A model generated the notes under the pieces. That model was not told where the DNA came from and ran no database searches. It worked only from the letters and a program-made list of their open reading frames with translations. A stretch of 64,000 nucleotides of DNA. Source: Priestia megaterium NBRC 15308 = ATCC 14581. GTDB taxonomy: Bacteria; Bacillota; Bacilli; Bacillales; Bacillaceae_H. Shown here piece after piece: positions 27,171 through 35,625 of the stretch (positions are counted from its first letter, which is position 1; the number at the start of each line of letters is the position of its first letter). The translations under genes were made by a program, and so were the position numbers. The stretch covers positions 4,272,501 through 4,336,500 of the forward strand of contig NZ_CP009920.1 in NCBI RefSeq assembly GCF_000832985.1, given 5' to 3'.

Positions 27171-28175
27171 GTGAGAATTGGCATAATCGGAGCAGGAGGG
27201 ATTGCTGTAAGCAGGCATATCCCGGCATTCAAGCAACTGGGTGATGAATGTGTGATTTGGGGGCTTAGCGATATTAATAGTGAAAGAGCCACAGAGGTAG
27301 CCAATGAGCATAATATCCCTCACGTATTTGTTGATTACAAAGATATGTTTAAAGAAGTGGATGCTGTATGTATTTGTACACCGAATAAATTTCACGCCGA
27401 GTTTGCAGTAGAAGCGCTAAAAGCAGGCGTTCACGTCCTATGTGAAAAGCCAATGGCGATGTCTAAAGAGCAAGGTGAAAAAATGCTTGCTGCTGCTAGA
27501 GAATCGGGTAAGCAGTTAGCGATTGCGTATCATTACCGATTCATGAAAGAAGCGCAGGCTGCGAAAAAAATGATGACAGAGGTAGGGCGCCCATTAGTTG
27601 CACGTGTCAGAGCAATGCGTCGCCGAAAGGTTCCCGGTTGGGGAGTATTTACGAACAAAGATCTTCAAGGAGGAGGCAGCTTAATTGATTACGGCTGCCA
27701 TTTGCTTGATTTAACGCTTTGGCTGATGGGAAACCCAAAGCATACTGAAGTGCTGGGAAGTACATATAATGACCTGAGTAAGACGCCTAACCAATTAAAT
27801 CAATGGGGAGCATTTGATCATGAAACATTCAGCGTAGATGATCATGTAACGGCCTATATTAAATTTGAAAATGGAGCGTCGCTTCTTTTAGAAACTTCTT
27901 GGGCTGCTAATATCCAAGATGATGAAGAGCACGTAAGCATATCAGGGGTAGAGGGCGGTTTAAGTGTGTTTCCATTTGAACTATACACGTCTAAAAACGG
28001 TATGCTCATGAACAGTACGTCACCTTGGATAGATGGAGAAGATGATTACAGCCTGAGTCAGGCTAAAAATTTCGTTGAAGCGTGTAAAGGAAATGCTGAA
28101 TTAGTGGTAAAGCCACAAGAAGCGCTTCAAGTCTCAGCTATTATTGACGAAATATATCGCACAGGAGGAAATTAA
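27171..28175 (+). CDS. Gfo/Idh/MocA-family oxidoreductase (second)
   Basis: Paralogue of the preceding gene, 334 residues: RIGIIGAGGIAVSRHIPAF for NAD(P) binding, LCEKPMAMSKEQGEKM with the catalytic Lys, and GGSLIDYGCHLLDLTLWLMG for the active-site His. Two such enzymes in one pathway usually oxidise one position and reduce another. I prefer the GTG at 27171, placed properly behind AAGAGGTGA, over the GTG at 27162 inside that site. The next gene starts one base after the stop. Confidence 0.9.
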   Translation: MRIGIIGAGGIAVSRHIPAFKQLGDECVIWGLSDINSERATEVANEHNIPHVFVDYKDMFKEVDAVCICTPNKFHAEFAVEALKAGVHVLCEKPMAMSKEQGEKMLAAARESGKQLAIAYHYRFMKEAQAAKKMMTEVGRPLVARVRAMRRRKVPGWGVFTNKDLQGGGSLIDYGCHLLDLTLWLMGNPKHTEVLGSTYNDLSKTPNQLNQWGAFDHETFSVDDHVTAYIKFENGASLLLETSWAANIQDDEEHVSISGVEGGLSVFPFELYTSKNGMLMNSTSPWIDGEDDYSLSQAKNFVEACKGNAELVVKPQEALQVSAIIDEIYRTGGN

Positions 28176-28176
28176 A

Positions 28177-29145
28177 ATGAAACTTGGAGTATTCACGGTC
28201 TTATTTGCGGATCTTTCTTTTGAAGAGATGTTAGATAAAGTAAAAGCAGCAGGTCTTCATGCTGTTGAAATCGGAACGGGCGGCTATCCGGGAAACAGCC
28301 ATTGTCCGCTAGATGAGCTGCTTGAAGATGAAGAAAAAAGAGAAGCATATATGAAGCAGATAAAAGACCGTGGACTTACAATCAGCGCATTTAGCTGCCA
28401 CGGCAATCCTATTTCACCTGAGGCAAGTTTTGCAAAAGAATCTGACGAAACGCTTCGCAAGACCATTCAACTAGCATCATTAGTAGGTGTTCCAGTGGTT
28501 AACTGCTTCTCTGGAACAGCTGGAGATCACGAAGAGGCGAAGTACCCAAACTGGCCTGTTACTCCCTGGCCTAACGAGTATGGAGACGTATTGAATTGGC
28601 AGTGGGAAAATAAGCTTGTTCCTTATTGGAAAGAAATTGGAGAACTAGCGGAGGAGCAAAATGTAAAAATTGGTTTAGAACTTCACGGCGGATTTTTAGT
28701 TCATACTCCGTATACGCTCCTAAAGCTTCGCGAAAAAACAAGTCCAGCGATTGGCGCTAACCTTGATCCAAGTCATTTATGGTGGCAAGGAATTGATCCG
28801 GTAGGAGCTATTAAAATTTTAGCAAAAGAAAATGCAATTCATCATTTCCACGCAAAGGATACGTACTTGGATCAGGATAATATTAACATGTACGGCCTGA
28901 CGGATATGCAGCCATACGGAGAAGTCCAAACGCGTGCATGGACGTTTAGATCCGTAGGATGCGGACATGATGTAAAAGAGTGGTCTGATATGATGAGTGC
29001 ACTTCGCACATACGGATACGATTATGTAGTCAGCATTGAACACGAAGATCCAATCATGTCGATTGAAGAAGGATTTAAACGCGCGGTTACAAACTTACAA
29101 AGTGTATTAATTGAAGAAACTCCCTCACAAATGTGGTGGGCGTAA
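28177..29145 (+). CDS. Sugar phosphate isomerase/epimerase-like TIM barrel
   Basis: Xylose-isomerase-like (AP endonuclease 2) TIM-barrel enzyme of 322 residues. Metal-ligand positions are visible: Glu in HAVEIGTGGYPG, Glu-Leu-His in KIGLELHGGFLVH, LDPSHLWWQ, HHFHAKDTY, and the last Glu in VVSIEHEDPIMS. Family members isomerise or epimerise sugars or cleave keto-glycosides. ATG at 28177 follows AGGAGGA. It ends the thuA-Gfo-Gfo operon and is closed by a terminator. Exact chemistry cannot be told from sequence. Confidence 0.88.
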   Translation: MKLGVFTVLFADLSFEEMLDKVKAAGLHAVEIGTGGYPGNSHCPLDELLEDEEKREAYMKQIKDRGLTISAFSCHGNPISPEASFAKESDETLRKTIQLASLVGVPVVNCFSGTAGDHEEAKYPNWPVTPWPNEYGDVLNWQWENKLVPYWKEIGELAEEQNVKIGLELHGGFLVHTPYTLLKLREKTSPAIGANLDPSHLWWQGIDPVGAIKILAKENAIHHFHAKDTYLDQDNINMYGLTDMQPYGEVQTRAWTFRSVGCGHDVKEWSDMMSALRTYGYDYVVSIEHEDPIMSIEEGFKRAVTNLQSVLIEETPSQMWWA

Positions 29146-29148
29146 GCA

Positions 29149-29182
29149 AAAAGAAGCATCTCTAAAAAGAGGTGCTTCTTTT
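29149..29182. terminator. Terminator of the thuA operon
   Basis: Stem AAAAGAAGCATCTCT/AGAGGTGCTTCTTTT with one G.T pair, between converging genes. Confidence 0.9.
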
Positions 29183-29213
29183 ATTTTCGTTAATAAATCA
29201 ATTCGCCTTTTGT

Positions 29214-29822
29214 TCACCTGAATTTCGATACAAACGGGTGATTGGCAACCCAAAAACGCCAAGGGTAATCCTTCGCTTCACCAGAATTATCAATGCCAAC
29301 GCGAGGTCCGGCGGAAATCTCTGAAGGAGTGAAGCCACGAGCAATATAAAGAGGAGGACTGGTTAAATCATGACCGTACAAATCCATTGAAACCCCTAGT
29401 GCTTTTGTTAGTTTCCCAGGGCCGTTTGTCCAATTTATTTCATTTTCCATCCCTCGACGTCTATGTTTCATCAAATTTTTTCCGCTAAATGGCTCAATAG
29501 CTCGAATGAGGACGCCTTCTGGACAATCGATGTCGCTGCTTACAACATTGAGTAAACAATGTGTATGCATTGTATGCGTATAGGCATGACCAGAACGACC
29601 GAACATTACCTCCGTTCTTTTTGTGCGCCGGTTATTAAAGCTATGAGCTGCTCGGTCGAAAGGCCCTTTATAAGCCTCAGTTTCTACAATGAAACCAGAT
29701 GCAGTTCCTTCCGCCGTTTCGTGAACAAGAAGACATCCTAACAGCGACTGAGCTAATTCAAGTGTAGGCTGTTGATAAAATAAAAGAGGAAGTGGTTCAA
29801 TCGCTAAAAGAGAACGCGTCAT
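29214..29822 (-). CDS. DNA-3-methyladenine glycosylase (AAG/MPG type)
   Basis: Alkyladenine glycosylase of 202 residues that removes 3-methyladenine and related lesions in base excision repair. Motifs are LAQSLLGCLLVHE, the catalytic Glu in FIVETEAYKGPFDRAAHSFNNRRTKR, YTHTMHTHCLLNVV, and GPGKLTKALGV near the C-terminus. It resembles B. subtilis YxlJ (Aag). Position 84 in GHAYTH is the base-stacking Tyr region. Single-gene unit convergent with the thuA operon. Confidence 0.93.
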   Translation of the reverse strand: MTRSLLAIEPLPLLFYQQPTLELAQSLLGCLLVHETAEGTASGFIVETEAYKGPFDRAAHSFNNRRTKRTEVMFGRSGHAYTHTMHTHCLLNVVSSDIDCPEGVLIRAIEPFSGKNLMKHRRRGMENEINWTNGPGKLTKALGVSMDLYGHDLTSPPLYIARGFTPSEISAGPRVGIDNSGEAKDYPWRFWVANHPFVSKFR

Positions 29823-30284
29823 TTGCTGTAGTCCATCCTTTCAAAACAGAGTCATTCACGCTGTTATGCGCATCTTTTATTATGATGTTTTCTTTGTTAT
29901 TTTGCAAAGGAAGGCACTGATTAATACAGTAATCTTTCTTACCCCACGTTCAAGTATTTATCATGATTCAACTTACTCTATGAAATTATTTTATTTTAAA
30001 GAGTGGTTTCGTTTTGCACGTATAGGGGGAATATTTTACTACAATACTTCGCTTTTGCTGCTGGTATGATATACACAGTTCATCCATATTTTACATACTT
30101 TTAGTTTTGAAAAATAGTGATCCGGCTTTTCTTTATTTTCGTTCTACACATGAAAGCAAAATAAAAAGATTGAATTGTAGAAAGTTCTTTATAAATGGAA
30201 ATAAAGAAAAAATATCCTTCAAAGAGTATTTAAGGGATTTTAGAACATATTAAAAATAAAATTTATACACTGTGAGGAATAGCT
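29823..30284 (+). promoter_or_regulatory. 462-bp AT-rich gap upstream of murE-like gene
   Basis: No convincing gene. A 67-codon frame at 29866-30069 lacks a ribosome binding site. TATGATATA near 30066 could be a -10 element, and TTGAAT...TATAAA near 30170-30195 could be another, but their -35 spacing is poor. GAGGAA seven bases before the ATG at 30285 fixes the start of the next gene. Confidence 0.3.
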
Positions 30285-31784
30285 ATGAACATCCACTTTG
30301 ATACATTAATGAACTTATCAATTAAACATATTTTTGGGCCTGCCTCTCAAACGATCAACCATCTGACATATCACTCAAAGCAGGTTCACGACGGATCAGT
30401 ATTTTTTAGTATAAAAGGTGAAAATGAAGATGGACATCAATATATTAAAGAAGCTATAGCTAGAGGAGCCGTAGCAGTCTTTGGGACAAGCATTGAGGAG
30501 CTTCGTCTTTTGAGCACTCAGTATTCTCACTGTACGTTTTTAGCAGTTGACGACGTTCGCAAAGTAATGGCATCTTTTTCTAAAATGTATTTTGATTATA
30601 CGGATGAAAAAATTGAGACAATTGGCGTTACAGGTACAAATGGTAAAACAACCGTAGCAGCTTACGTAAGGTCGCTTTTAACCCTTTTAAAATTGCCGAC
30701 AGGATCGATTGGCACGACCGGCATTTGGTCATCAAAGAAGAAGTTAGTTTATAAAAAAAGTACGCCTACAACACCTGAATCGGTAGACTTGCATAAAATT
30801 TTTTATGATTTGTATACAAGAGGCGACGAAGCGGCAGTGATGGAAGTATCTTCAATTGCGATTGATCAGCAGCGAGTAGAAAATATTTATTTTGATGTAG
30901 CCATTCACACAAATCTTTCAGAAGAGCATCTAGAGTATCATAAAACGTTTGAACACTATAAAAAGTGCAAGATGAAATTATTTCAGCAGGCAAAACATGC
31001 CGTTATTAATATAGATGATCAGGACATGGGTAAAGACTTAAGCAGGCTATTTGAAGGAACTAAAGTCACGTATAGCTTATTAAATAATGCGGAGGCCACT
31101 CTGCAAGCAAAAAATATTACTGTCAAAGAAGGGGGCTCTTTCTTTGATTTACTGTATAAAGGACAGTCATACAAAGTAGCAGTGCCTGTATATGGCGATT
31201 ACAACATTGCTAACGTGCTAGCGGCCATTGGTACAGCTCTTCACTTTGAATACCACATTGAGGATATTATTAGCGTGCTTCCTCAATTGGAAAGTCCAGA
31301 AGGGCGCTTTCAAGTGATAGAAGGTCCTAATAACCAAAAAGTGATTTTAGACTATGCCCATACGCCTGTTGCCCTTACGCGTTTAGTAGAAGAAGTAAAA
31401 AAGATGGAGTATAACCAGCTAATTGTCATGATTGCAGGGATTGGCATTCGAGATTTTAATAAAATGCCTAAAATGGCGCGTGTCATTGAAGGAAAAGCTG
31501 ATGAAATTGTCGTAACTGTTGATCATCCAGGTCACCATGATCCGAACGTAATTGTAGATCAAGTAATGACGGGTTTTTCAAATCCAAGCGCAAGTAATAT
31601 TCACCGTGCCCCTACTCGAACAGAAGGAGTATTAAAGTCGCTTTCTTTAGGAAAGCCGAATGATATTATTTTACTCACAAGCGGCTGTATTAACGGCGCT
31701 CAGCTTGTAAAAGGCAACGAAATTCCGCATTCAGATGAAGAAATTATTGCCTCTTATTATGCATCGTTAAGCAATATTTCCTAA
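30285..31784 (+). CDS. Divergent MurE-type Mur ligase
   Basis: Mur ligase of 499 residues with all three domains. The P-loop is GVTGTNGKTT (114-123), the nucleotide and Mg region HLEYHKT is at 215-221, the likely carbamylated Lys is K229 in CKMKLF, and the linker is EGRFQVI. MurE of Bacillus should end with GDRDRTKRP, DNPR for meso-diaminopimelate, and GKGHE. Here these read IRDFNKMP, DHPG (413-416) and SGCING (466-471). The enzyme probably ligates something other than DAP. It stands alone, not in a division/cell-wall cluster, so the housekeeping murE must be elsewhere. Confidence 0.82.
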   Translation: MNIHFDTLMNLSIKHIFGPASQTINHLTYHSKQVHDGSVFFSIKGENEDGHQYIKEAIARGAVAVFGTSIEELRLLSTQYSHCTFLAVDDVRKVMASFSKMYFDYTDEKIETIGVTGTNGKTTVAAYVRSLLTLLKLPTGSIGTTGIWSSKKKLVYKKSTPTTPESVDLHKIFYDLYTRGDEAAVMEVSSIAIDQQRVENIYFDVAIHTNLSEEHLEYHKTFEHYKKCKMKLFQQAKHAVINIDDQDMGKDLSRLFEGTKVTYSLLNNAEATLQAKNITVKEGGSFFDLLYKGQSYKVAVPVYGDYNIANVLAAIGTALHFEYHIEDIISVLPQLESPEGRFQVIEGPNNQKVILDYAHTPVALTRLVEEVKKMEYNQLIVMIAGIGIRDFNKMPKMARVIEGKADEIVVTVDHPGHHDPNVIVDQVMTGFSNPSASNIHRAPTRTEGVLKSLSLGKPNDIILLTSGCINGAQLVKGNEIPHSDEEIIASYYASLSNIS

Positions 31785-31834
31785 TACTCTTCTTCATTTA
31801 TCGAACGAACGTGGAGAAATTGAAACAGCATATG

Positions 31835-31873
31835 AAAGAAGGTCTCTTACTATTTTTAGAGACCTTCTTTTTG
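31835..31873. terminator. Terminator after murE-like gene
   Basis: A 13-bp perfect stem AAAGAAGGTCTCT/AGAGACCTTCTTT with a 10-base loop, between converging genes. Confidence 0.9.
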
Positions 31874-31881
31874 CATCAAAA

Positions 31882-32388
31882 CTATAGGCTATTTTCTCGC
31901 TGTGTTTTTGGTTCTTCAATTTTCACATCATGTTCTTTAGCCAGCTTTTTAATAGCTGCATTGTAATCGCGTATGCCTTTTCGTGCCTCATCAAGCATAG
32001 CGTTTGCCTCAGCAATAAGGTTGCGGTCCTGCTTTTCTAAAGCGCTGACAATTTTAATGAAAGCATTATACTGGGTATTGGCAGCCTTTATATAGCCTTC
32101 ATGAACCTTTCGAAGATCGTCGGTTTCTACATCGATGTTTTCTAGTTCGTCAACAAATTTACGATAGGTAGGAATGACTTCACTCGTCATCGTATCGTAC
32201 ATTACCGCGTCACTTGTGTAGTTAGCGCCTGTAACAGAATCGTATGAGTCAATCGCTTCTTTTTCAAGCTGAGCGGCTTTTTTTAAATCTTGGTTGTTAT
32301 AGTCGATTAAATCATCTTGAACAGGATCACTAAAGCAGGCGGATAATAAAAACAAAAGAGGGACAAGACAAAATAAAACCTTCTTCAA
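31882..32388 (-). CDS. Lipoprotein, alpha-helical (168 aa)
   Basis: Lipoprotein of 168 residues: signal MKKVLFCLVPLLFLLSAC with lipidated Cys at 18. The mature part is predicted all-helical and highly charged (LKKAAQLEKEAIDSYDS ... AIVSALEKQD-like heptads). The start codon is TTG at 32388, seven bases after GGAGGTG; no ATG alternative exists nearby. I cannot assign a function; it resembles small helical lipoproteins common in Bacillus. Confidence 0.75.
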   Translation of the reverse strand: MKKVLFCLVPLLFLLSACFSDPVQDDLIDYNNQDLKKAAQLEKEAIDSYDSVTGANYTSDAVMYDTMTSEVIPTYRKFVDELENIDVETDDLRKVHEGYIKAANTQYNAFIKIVSALEKQDRNLIAEANAMLDEARKGIRDYNAAIKKLAKEHDVKIEEPKTQRENSL

Positions 32389-32558
32389 CGAATTTCACCT
32401 CCGTTTAACAATGTATGAAATATCTGCTTGGCAAAGTCGGTTTTAATAACTGGAGAAAAAGAAGGGAGTGTATAAAAGGATTTTTAAAGGTCGGCAGTGA
32501 ATTTATTCATAAGTCGGTTTGTAGTTGACCACCCCTTAGTAGCAGGAAGGAAGAGAAA

Positions 32559-33023
32559 ATGATTAAAATAAAAAGAGACCACTTAACGAACAATGAAGTT
32601 ATTGAACTAGTAAGTTCTCACCTTCAAGGAATGAACTTACATTCACCCCCTGAAAGTATTCATGCTCTAAATATTGAAAGCTTAAAACACCGTGATACTA
32701 CGTTTTGGAGCGTGTGGGAAGACAGCCAGCTAGCAGGATGCGGGGCTATAAAAGAGTTAGATGAGCACCACGGAGAAATTAAATCGATGCGAACAGCCGC
32801 GGCTCATTTGCGAAAAGGAATTGCTAGGAAGCTGCTGCAATACATAATAAATGAAGCACAAAAACGAGGGTACCGACGCTTAAGCTTAGAAACAGGATCC
32901 GCGTCTGCTTTTGAACCGGCTAGAAAGCTGTACGCCAGTTTTGGATTTTACGAGTGCGAACCGTTTTCTACTTACAAAGAAGATCCATACAGTGTATTTA
33001 TGACAAAGAAATTGAATGATTAA
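32559..33023 (+). CDS. GNAT-family N-acetyltransferase
   Basis: Acetyl-CoA-dependent acyltransferase of 154 residues. The acetyl-CoA motif A is KSMRTAAAHLRKGIARKLLQYI (basic, with HLRKGIA as the pyrophosphate loop), then YRRLSLETGSASAFEPARKLYASFGF, a pattern found in YobR/PhnO-like enzymes. The substrate is unknown. Ends immediately before repeat copy 2. Confidence 0.88.
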   Translation: MIKIKRDHLTNNEVIELVSSHLQGMNLHSPPESIHALNIESLKHRDTTFWSVWEDSQLAGCGAIKELDEHHGEIKSMRTAAAHLRKGIARKLLQYIINEAQKRGYRRLSLETGSASAFEPARKLYASFGFYECEPFSTYKEDPYSVFMTKKLND

Positions 33024-33183
33024 AAGAGGATGGGACAAAAGTATTTTAGTTGAAGGAACATCCGAACGAGGAATCAAGATTCTTGATGAAGAATCCAACT
33101 CGTTCGGATTTGTCATGGTGATGGTGAACGTAGGTTTCGTATATGTAGTTGCTTCAAGCGGTTGATTTAGTTATGTCTCCACC
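33024..33183 (+). repeat. Interspersed repeat copy 2 (short form)
   Basis: Starts GAGGATGGGACAAAAG and ends TTATGTCTCCACC, which are complementary termini. Inside are TATTTTAGTTGAAGGA, a hairpin with arms ATCCGAACGAG and CTCGTTCGGAT enclosing a second dyad (TCAAGATTCTTGATGAAGAA), and GTGAACGTAGGTTTC. About 160 bp, directly after the GNAT stop codon. Confidence 0.85.
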
Positions 33184-33290
33184 TATTTATTTTTTGTTTT
33201 GTCATAATTCATATAAAAAGGTATAAACTAGGTTTTTTCACTAGACAAAAAGGTTTTTCCTATGTAGTATAGGTGTCAGATAATACAAAA

Positions 33291-33308
33291 CGAATGTTCA
33301 GTATAAAT
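33291..33308 (+). promoter_or_regulatory. TetR-type operator upstream of the tetR-like gene
   Basis: AACGAATGTTCAGTAT (from 33290) shares CGAAYGTTCAGTAT with a site ahead of the adjacent efflux gene. The element is palindromic around GAAYRTTC. Confidence 0.65.
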
Positions 33309-33336
33309 AATAAATGTGCAGGGCGGTGGAAATAGC

Positions 33337-33936
33337 TTGAATAAAAAAAAGCTTCAAAGTGAACAAACCAAAAGAAAAGTGGCAGATGCCGCTAAAGCAT
33401 TGTTTTCTCAAAAAGGTTATAAAGCTACATCTATTGAGGAAATTGTAGAAGCTACGGGAAGCAGTAAAGGGAATATTTATTATCACTTTAAAAGTAAAGA
33501 AGGGCTTTTTCTCTATTTAATAGACGAATGGGATCTCGAGTGGGAACGAAACTGGAAAGAAAGAGAGTCTCTTTACAAAACAACAAGAGATAAGCTTTTT
33601 GGAATTGCGGAGCAAATCATTTTAGATGATTTGAATCATCCTCTTACGAAAGCCGCCGATGAGTTTTTTAACAACGAGGAAAAGGGCAGCGACATCGAAG
33701 AGCGAATTGATGAGATGGTGAAACGACACGTGGAGTTTAACCGGGAACTTTTGCAAAAAGGCATTGATGAAGGAGAGTTTTCTCCTAAAAATGCAGAACA
33801 GCTTGCAGTGATTTTAGAAGGGCTGTTTGTTGGAATGAGCCGCATGTCTCGAAAAATGAACACGGAAAATGCCCTGCAGCTTTATCATTCAGCAATCGAT
33901 GTATTTTTAAACGGAATTATAGCAAGGTCTTCTTAA
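33337..33936 (+). CDS. TetR/AcrR-family repressor
   Basis: Repressor of 199 residues with N-terminal HTH (KVADAAKALFSQKGYKATSIEEIVEATGSSKGNIYYHFKSKEGL) and a helical ligand domain. It is followed, 96 bases on, by an MFS exporter, and the same palindromic box lies before both genes, so it probably represses itself and the pump until a toxic ligand binds. The likely start is TTG at 33337 behind GGCGGTGG; an in-frame GTG at 33316 has no ribosome binding site. Confidence 0.88.
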   Translation: MNKKKLQSEQTKRKVADAAKALFSQKGYKATSIEEIVEATGSSKGNIYYHFKSKEGLFLYLIDEWDLEWERNWKERESLYKTTRDKLFGIAEQIILDDLNHPLTKAADEFFNNEEKGSDIEERIDEMVKRHVEFNRELLQKGIDEGEFSPKNAEQLAVILEGLFVGMSRMSRKMNTENALQLYHSAIDVFLNGIIARSS

Positions 33937-33995
33937 ATAATCGGGGATGCTTATTGCGGTAATGAGTAATCCCTCATTATTTTGTATTTTTATAG

Positions 33996-34011
33996 ACCGA
34001 ACGTTCAGTAT
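33996..34011 (+). promoter_or_regulatory. TetR-type operator upstream of MFS gene
   Basis: ACCGAACGTTCAGT (33996-34009) is a perfect ACnGAACGTTCnGT palindrome and shares CGAACGTTCAGTAT with the site ahead of the tetR-like gene. Confidence 0.7.
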
Positions 34012-34032
34012 TTTTGTAATCAGGAGGTTTAT

Positions 34033-35250
34033 ATGTCATTATTGTTAAGAAATCGAGCGGCGATTTTGCTGCTCATGCTAAACATTTTTATTATTTTTAC
34101 AGGAATCGGTCTCGTTATTCCAATTATGCCAACATATATGACGGAGCTTCATATCAACGGCAGCGTGATGGGGCTTTTAGTAGCGGTGTTTTCACTAACT
34201 CAATTTCTGTTTTCACCTTTAGCGGGCCGGTTATCAGATTCGTTAGGGAGAAAGAAAATTATTGTAGCGGGAATGATTGTTTTTGCTTTGTCTGAATGGT
34301 TCTTTGGTTCAGTGAGTACACCTCTTTTATTATTTGTATCGAGAATGTTAGGCGGGGTCGGGGCCGCGCTTATTATGCCTGCTGTTATGGCCTATACAGC
34401 GGACGTCACGTCTGCTAAAGAACGCGCTAAAGGAATGGGCTATGTGACGGCGGCGATTACAACAGGATTTATTATTGGGCCCGGTATTGGAGGCTTTTTA
34501 GCTGAATACGGCATGCGTGTACCATTTTATATGGCCGCAGTAGCAGGAGGCTTGGCTGCAGTGATTACGCTTTTTGTTTTGCCAGAGTCTCGTCCTGTAC
34601 AAAATCATGCTGTTTCAAACAATGAGAATCCAAAAGAAGATCGGCTGCTACTGCAGCTTATGAATTCCTATAAAGAACCTTATTTTCTAAGTTTAATTAT
34701 TGTTTTTGTGACATCGTTTGGATTATCCAATTATGAAACGATTTTTTCACTATTTGTTGATCATAAATTTAGCTTTACGCCAAAAGATATTGCGTTTGTT
34801 ATTACGTTTGGCTCTATTGCGGGGGCTGTAGTGCAGGTTACGATTTTTGGCTGGATTTTAAATAAGTTTGGTGAAAAAAGAGTGATTTCGTTTTGCTTGA
34901 TGATGACGGGACTTTTTATTTTACTTACGCTGTTTGTGCACACGTACTGGCTTATTATTGTTGTGACATTCATCGTCTTTTTAGCAACAGATATTTTACG
35001 TCCGGCAATCAGCACGCAAATGTCGATGATGGCACAAGACGACCAAGGGTATGTAGCCGGACTAAATTCTGCTTATACAAGTCTTGGGAATATTATTGGA
35101 CCAGTTGTAGCAGGCTTTCTCTTTGATATAAACATTAATTATCCGTACGTATCAGCTGCACTTGTACTGCTGCTTTGTTTTCTTTTATCTTTAAGAACAG
35201 GGAAGGACAGAAAAACAGCTGTGAGAAATCAAGCGGTTCAAGAGAAATAA
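34033..35250 (+). CDS. MFS multidrug efflux transporter (Bmr/NorA/TetA-like)
   Basis: Twelve-TM drug:proton antiporter of 405 residues. Motif A is GRLSDSLGRKKI in the first cytoplasmic loop, and motif C (antiporter) is GYVTAAITTGFIIGPGIGGFL in TM5. ATG at 34033 follows AGGAGGT; the longer frame from 33982 overlaps the operator and is rejected. Controlled by the neighbouring TetR protein. Substrate range cannot be predicted. Confidence 0.92.
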   Translation: MSLLLRNRAAILLLMLNIFIIFTGIGLVIPIMPTYMTELHINGSVMGLLVAVFSLTQFLFSPLAGRLSDSLGRKKIIVAGMIVFALSEWFFGSVSTPLLLFVSRMLGGVGAALIMPAVMAYTADVTSAKERAKGMGYVTAAITTGFIIGPGIGGFLAEYGMRVPFYMAAVAGGLAAVITLFVLPESRPVQNHAVSNNENPKEDRLLLQLMNSYKEPYFLSLIIVFVTSFGLSNYETIFSLFVDHKFSFTPKDIAFVITFGSIAGAVVQVTIFGWILNKFGEKRVISFCLMMTGLFILLTLFVHTYWLIIVVTFIVFLATDILRPAISTQMSMMAQDDQGYVAGLNSAYTSLGNIIGPVVAGFLFDININYPYVSAALVLLLCFLLSLRTGKDRKTAVRNQAVQEK

Positions 35251-35286
35251 CCATAAGGAAAAAATGATAGAATTCCTAGGGAATTG

Positions 35287-35318
35287 AAGACTTCGAGTAG
35301 CTTACTGGAGGTCTTTTG
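35287..35318 (+). terminator. MFS gene terminator (weak)
   Basis: Stem AAGACTTC/GAGGTCTT with one T.G pair and a 13-base loop, then T4. Confidence 0.55.
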
Positions 35319-35448
35319 ATTATTCTTTTAGTAAAGGTGTAAGGTTTACAATGGTACTCAGCCTATAGAGAAGCTTTATTTTATCGGCAAAATAGTGAAA
35401 TGGTTGCAAATAAAAAAGGTTAATAGTAAACTTTATACGTAACAAGAA

Positions 35449-35540
35449 TAGTATGGGAGCTTGTGCGGGGCAGGCTGAGAGTACAGGGACGCCTGTTGAC
35501 CATTTGAACCTGTTGGATAATGCCAGCGCAGGGAATGTGA
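35449..35540 (+). ncRNA. TPP riboswitch controlling thiM-thiE
   Basis: Plus-strand TPP aptamer: GGGAGCTTGTGCGGGGC, GGCTGAGAG, GACCATTTGAACCTGTTGG, ATAATGCCAGCGCAGGGAA. It precedes an intrinsic terminator and thiM, giving thiamin pyrophosphate-dependent attenuation. This is the second TPP switch in the window, on the opposite strand to the tenA one. Confidence 0.96.
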
Positions 35541-35549
35541 GTACATACC

Positions 35550-35580
35550 AAAGCACTTTGCGCATGCAAGGTGCTTTTTT
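35550..35580 (+). terminator. Riboswitch-controlled terminator before thiM
   Basis: Stem AAAGCACTTTGC/GCAAGGTGCTTT with GCAT loop and T6, 13 bases after the aptamer. Confidence 0.92.
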
Positions 35581-35625
35581 GTCTTTTTTTGCAGTGTTAA
35601 AACTAAATGAAAAGAGTGAGAGAAT

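Noticed and set aside
29866-30069. 67-codon plus-strand frame in the gap before the murE-like gene
   Set aside because: No ribosome binding site, odd composition, and no terminator or recognisable domain.
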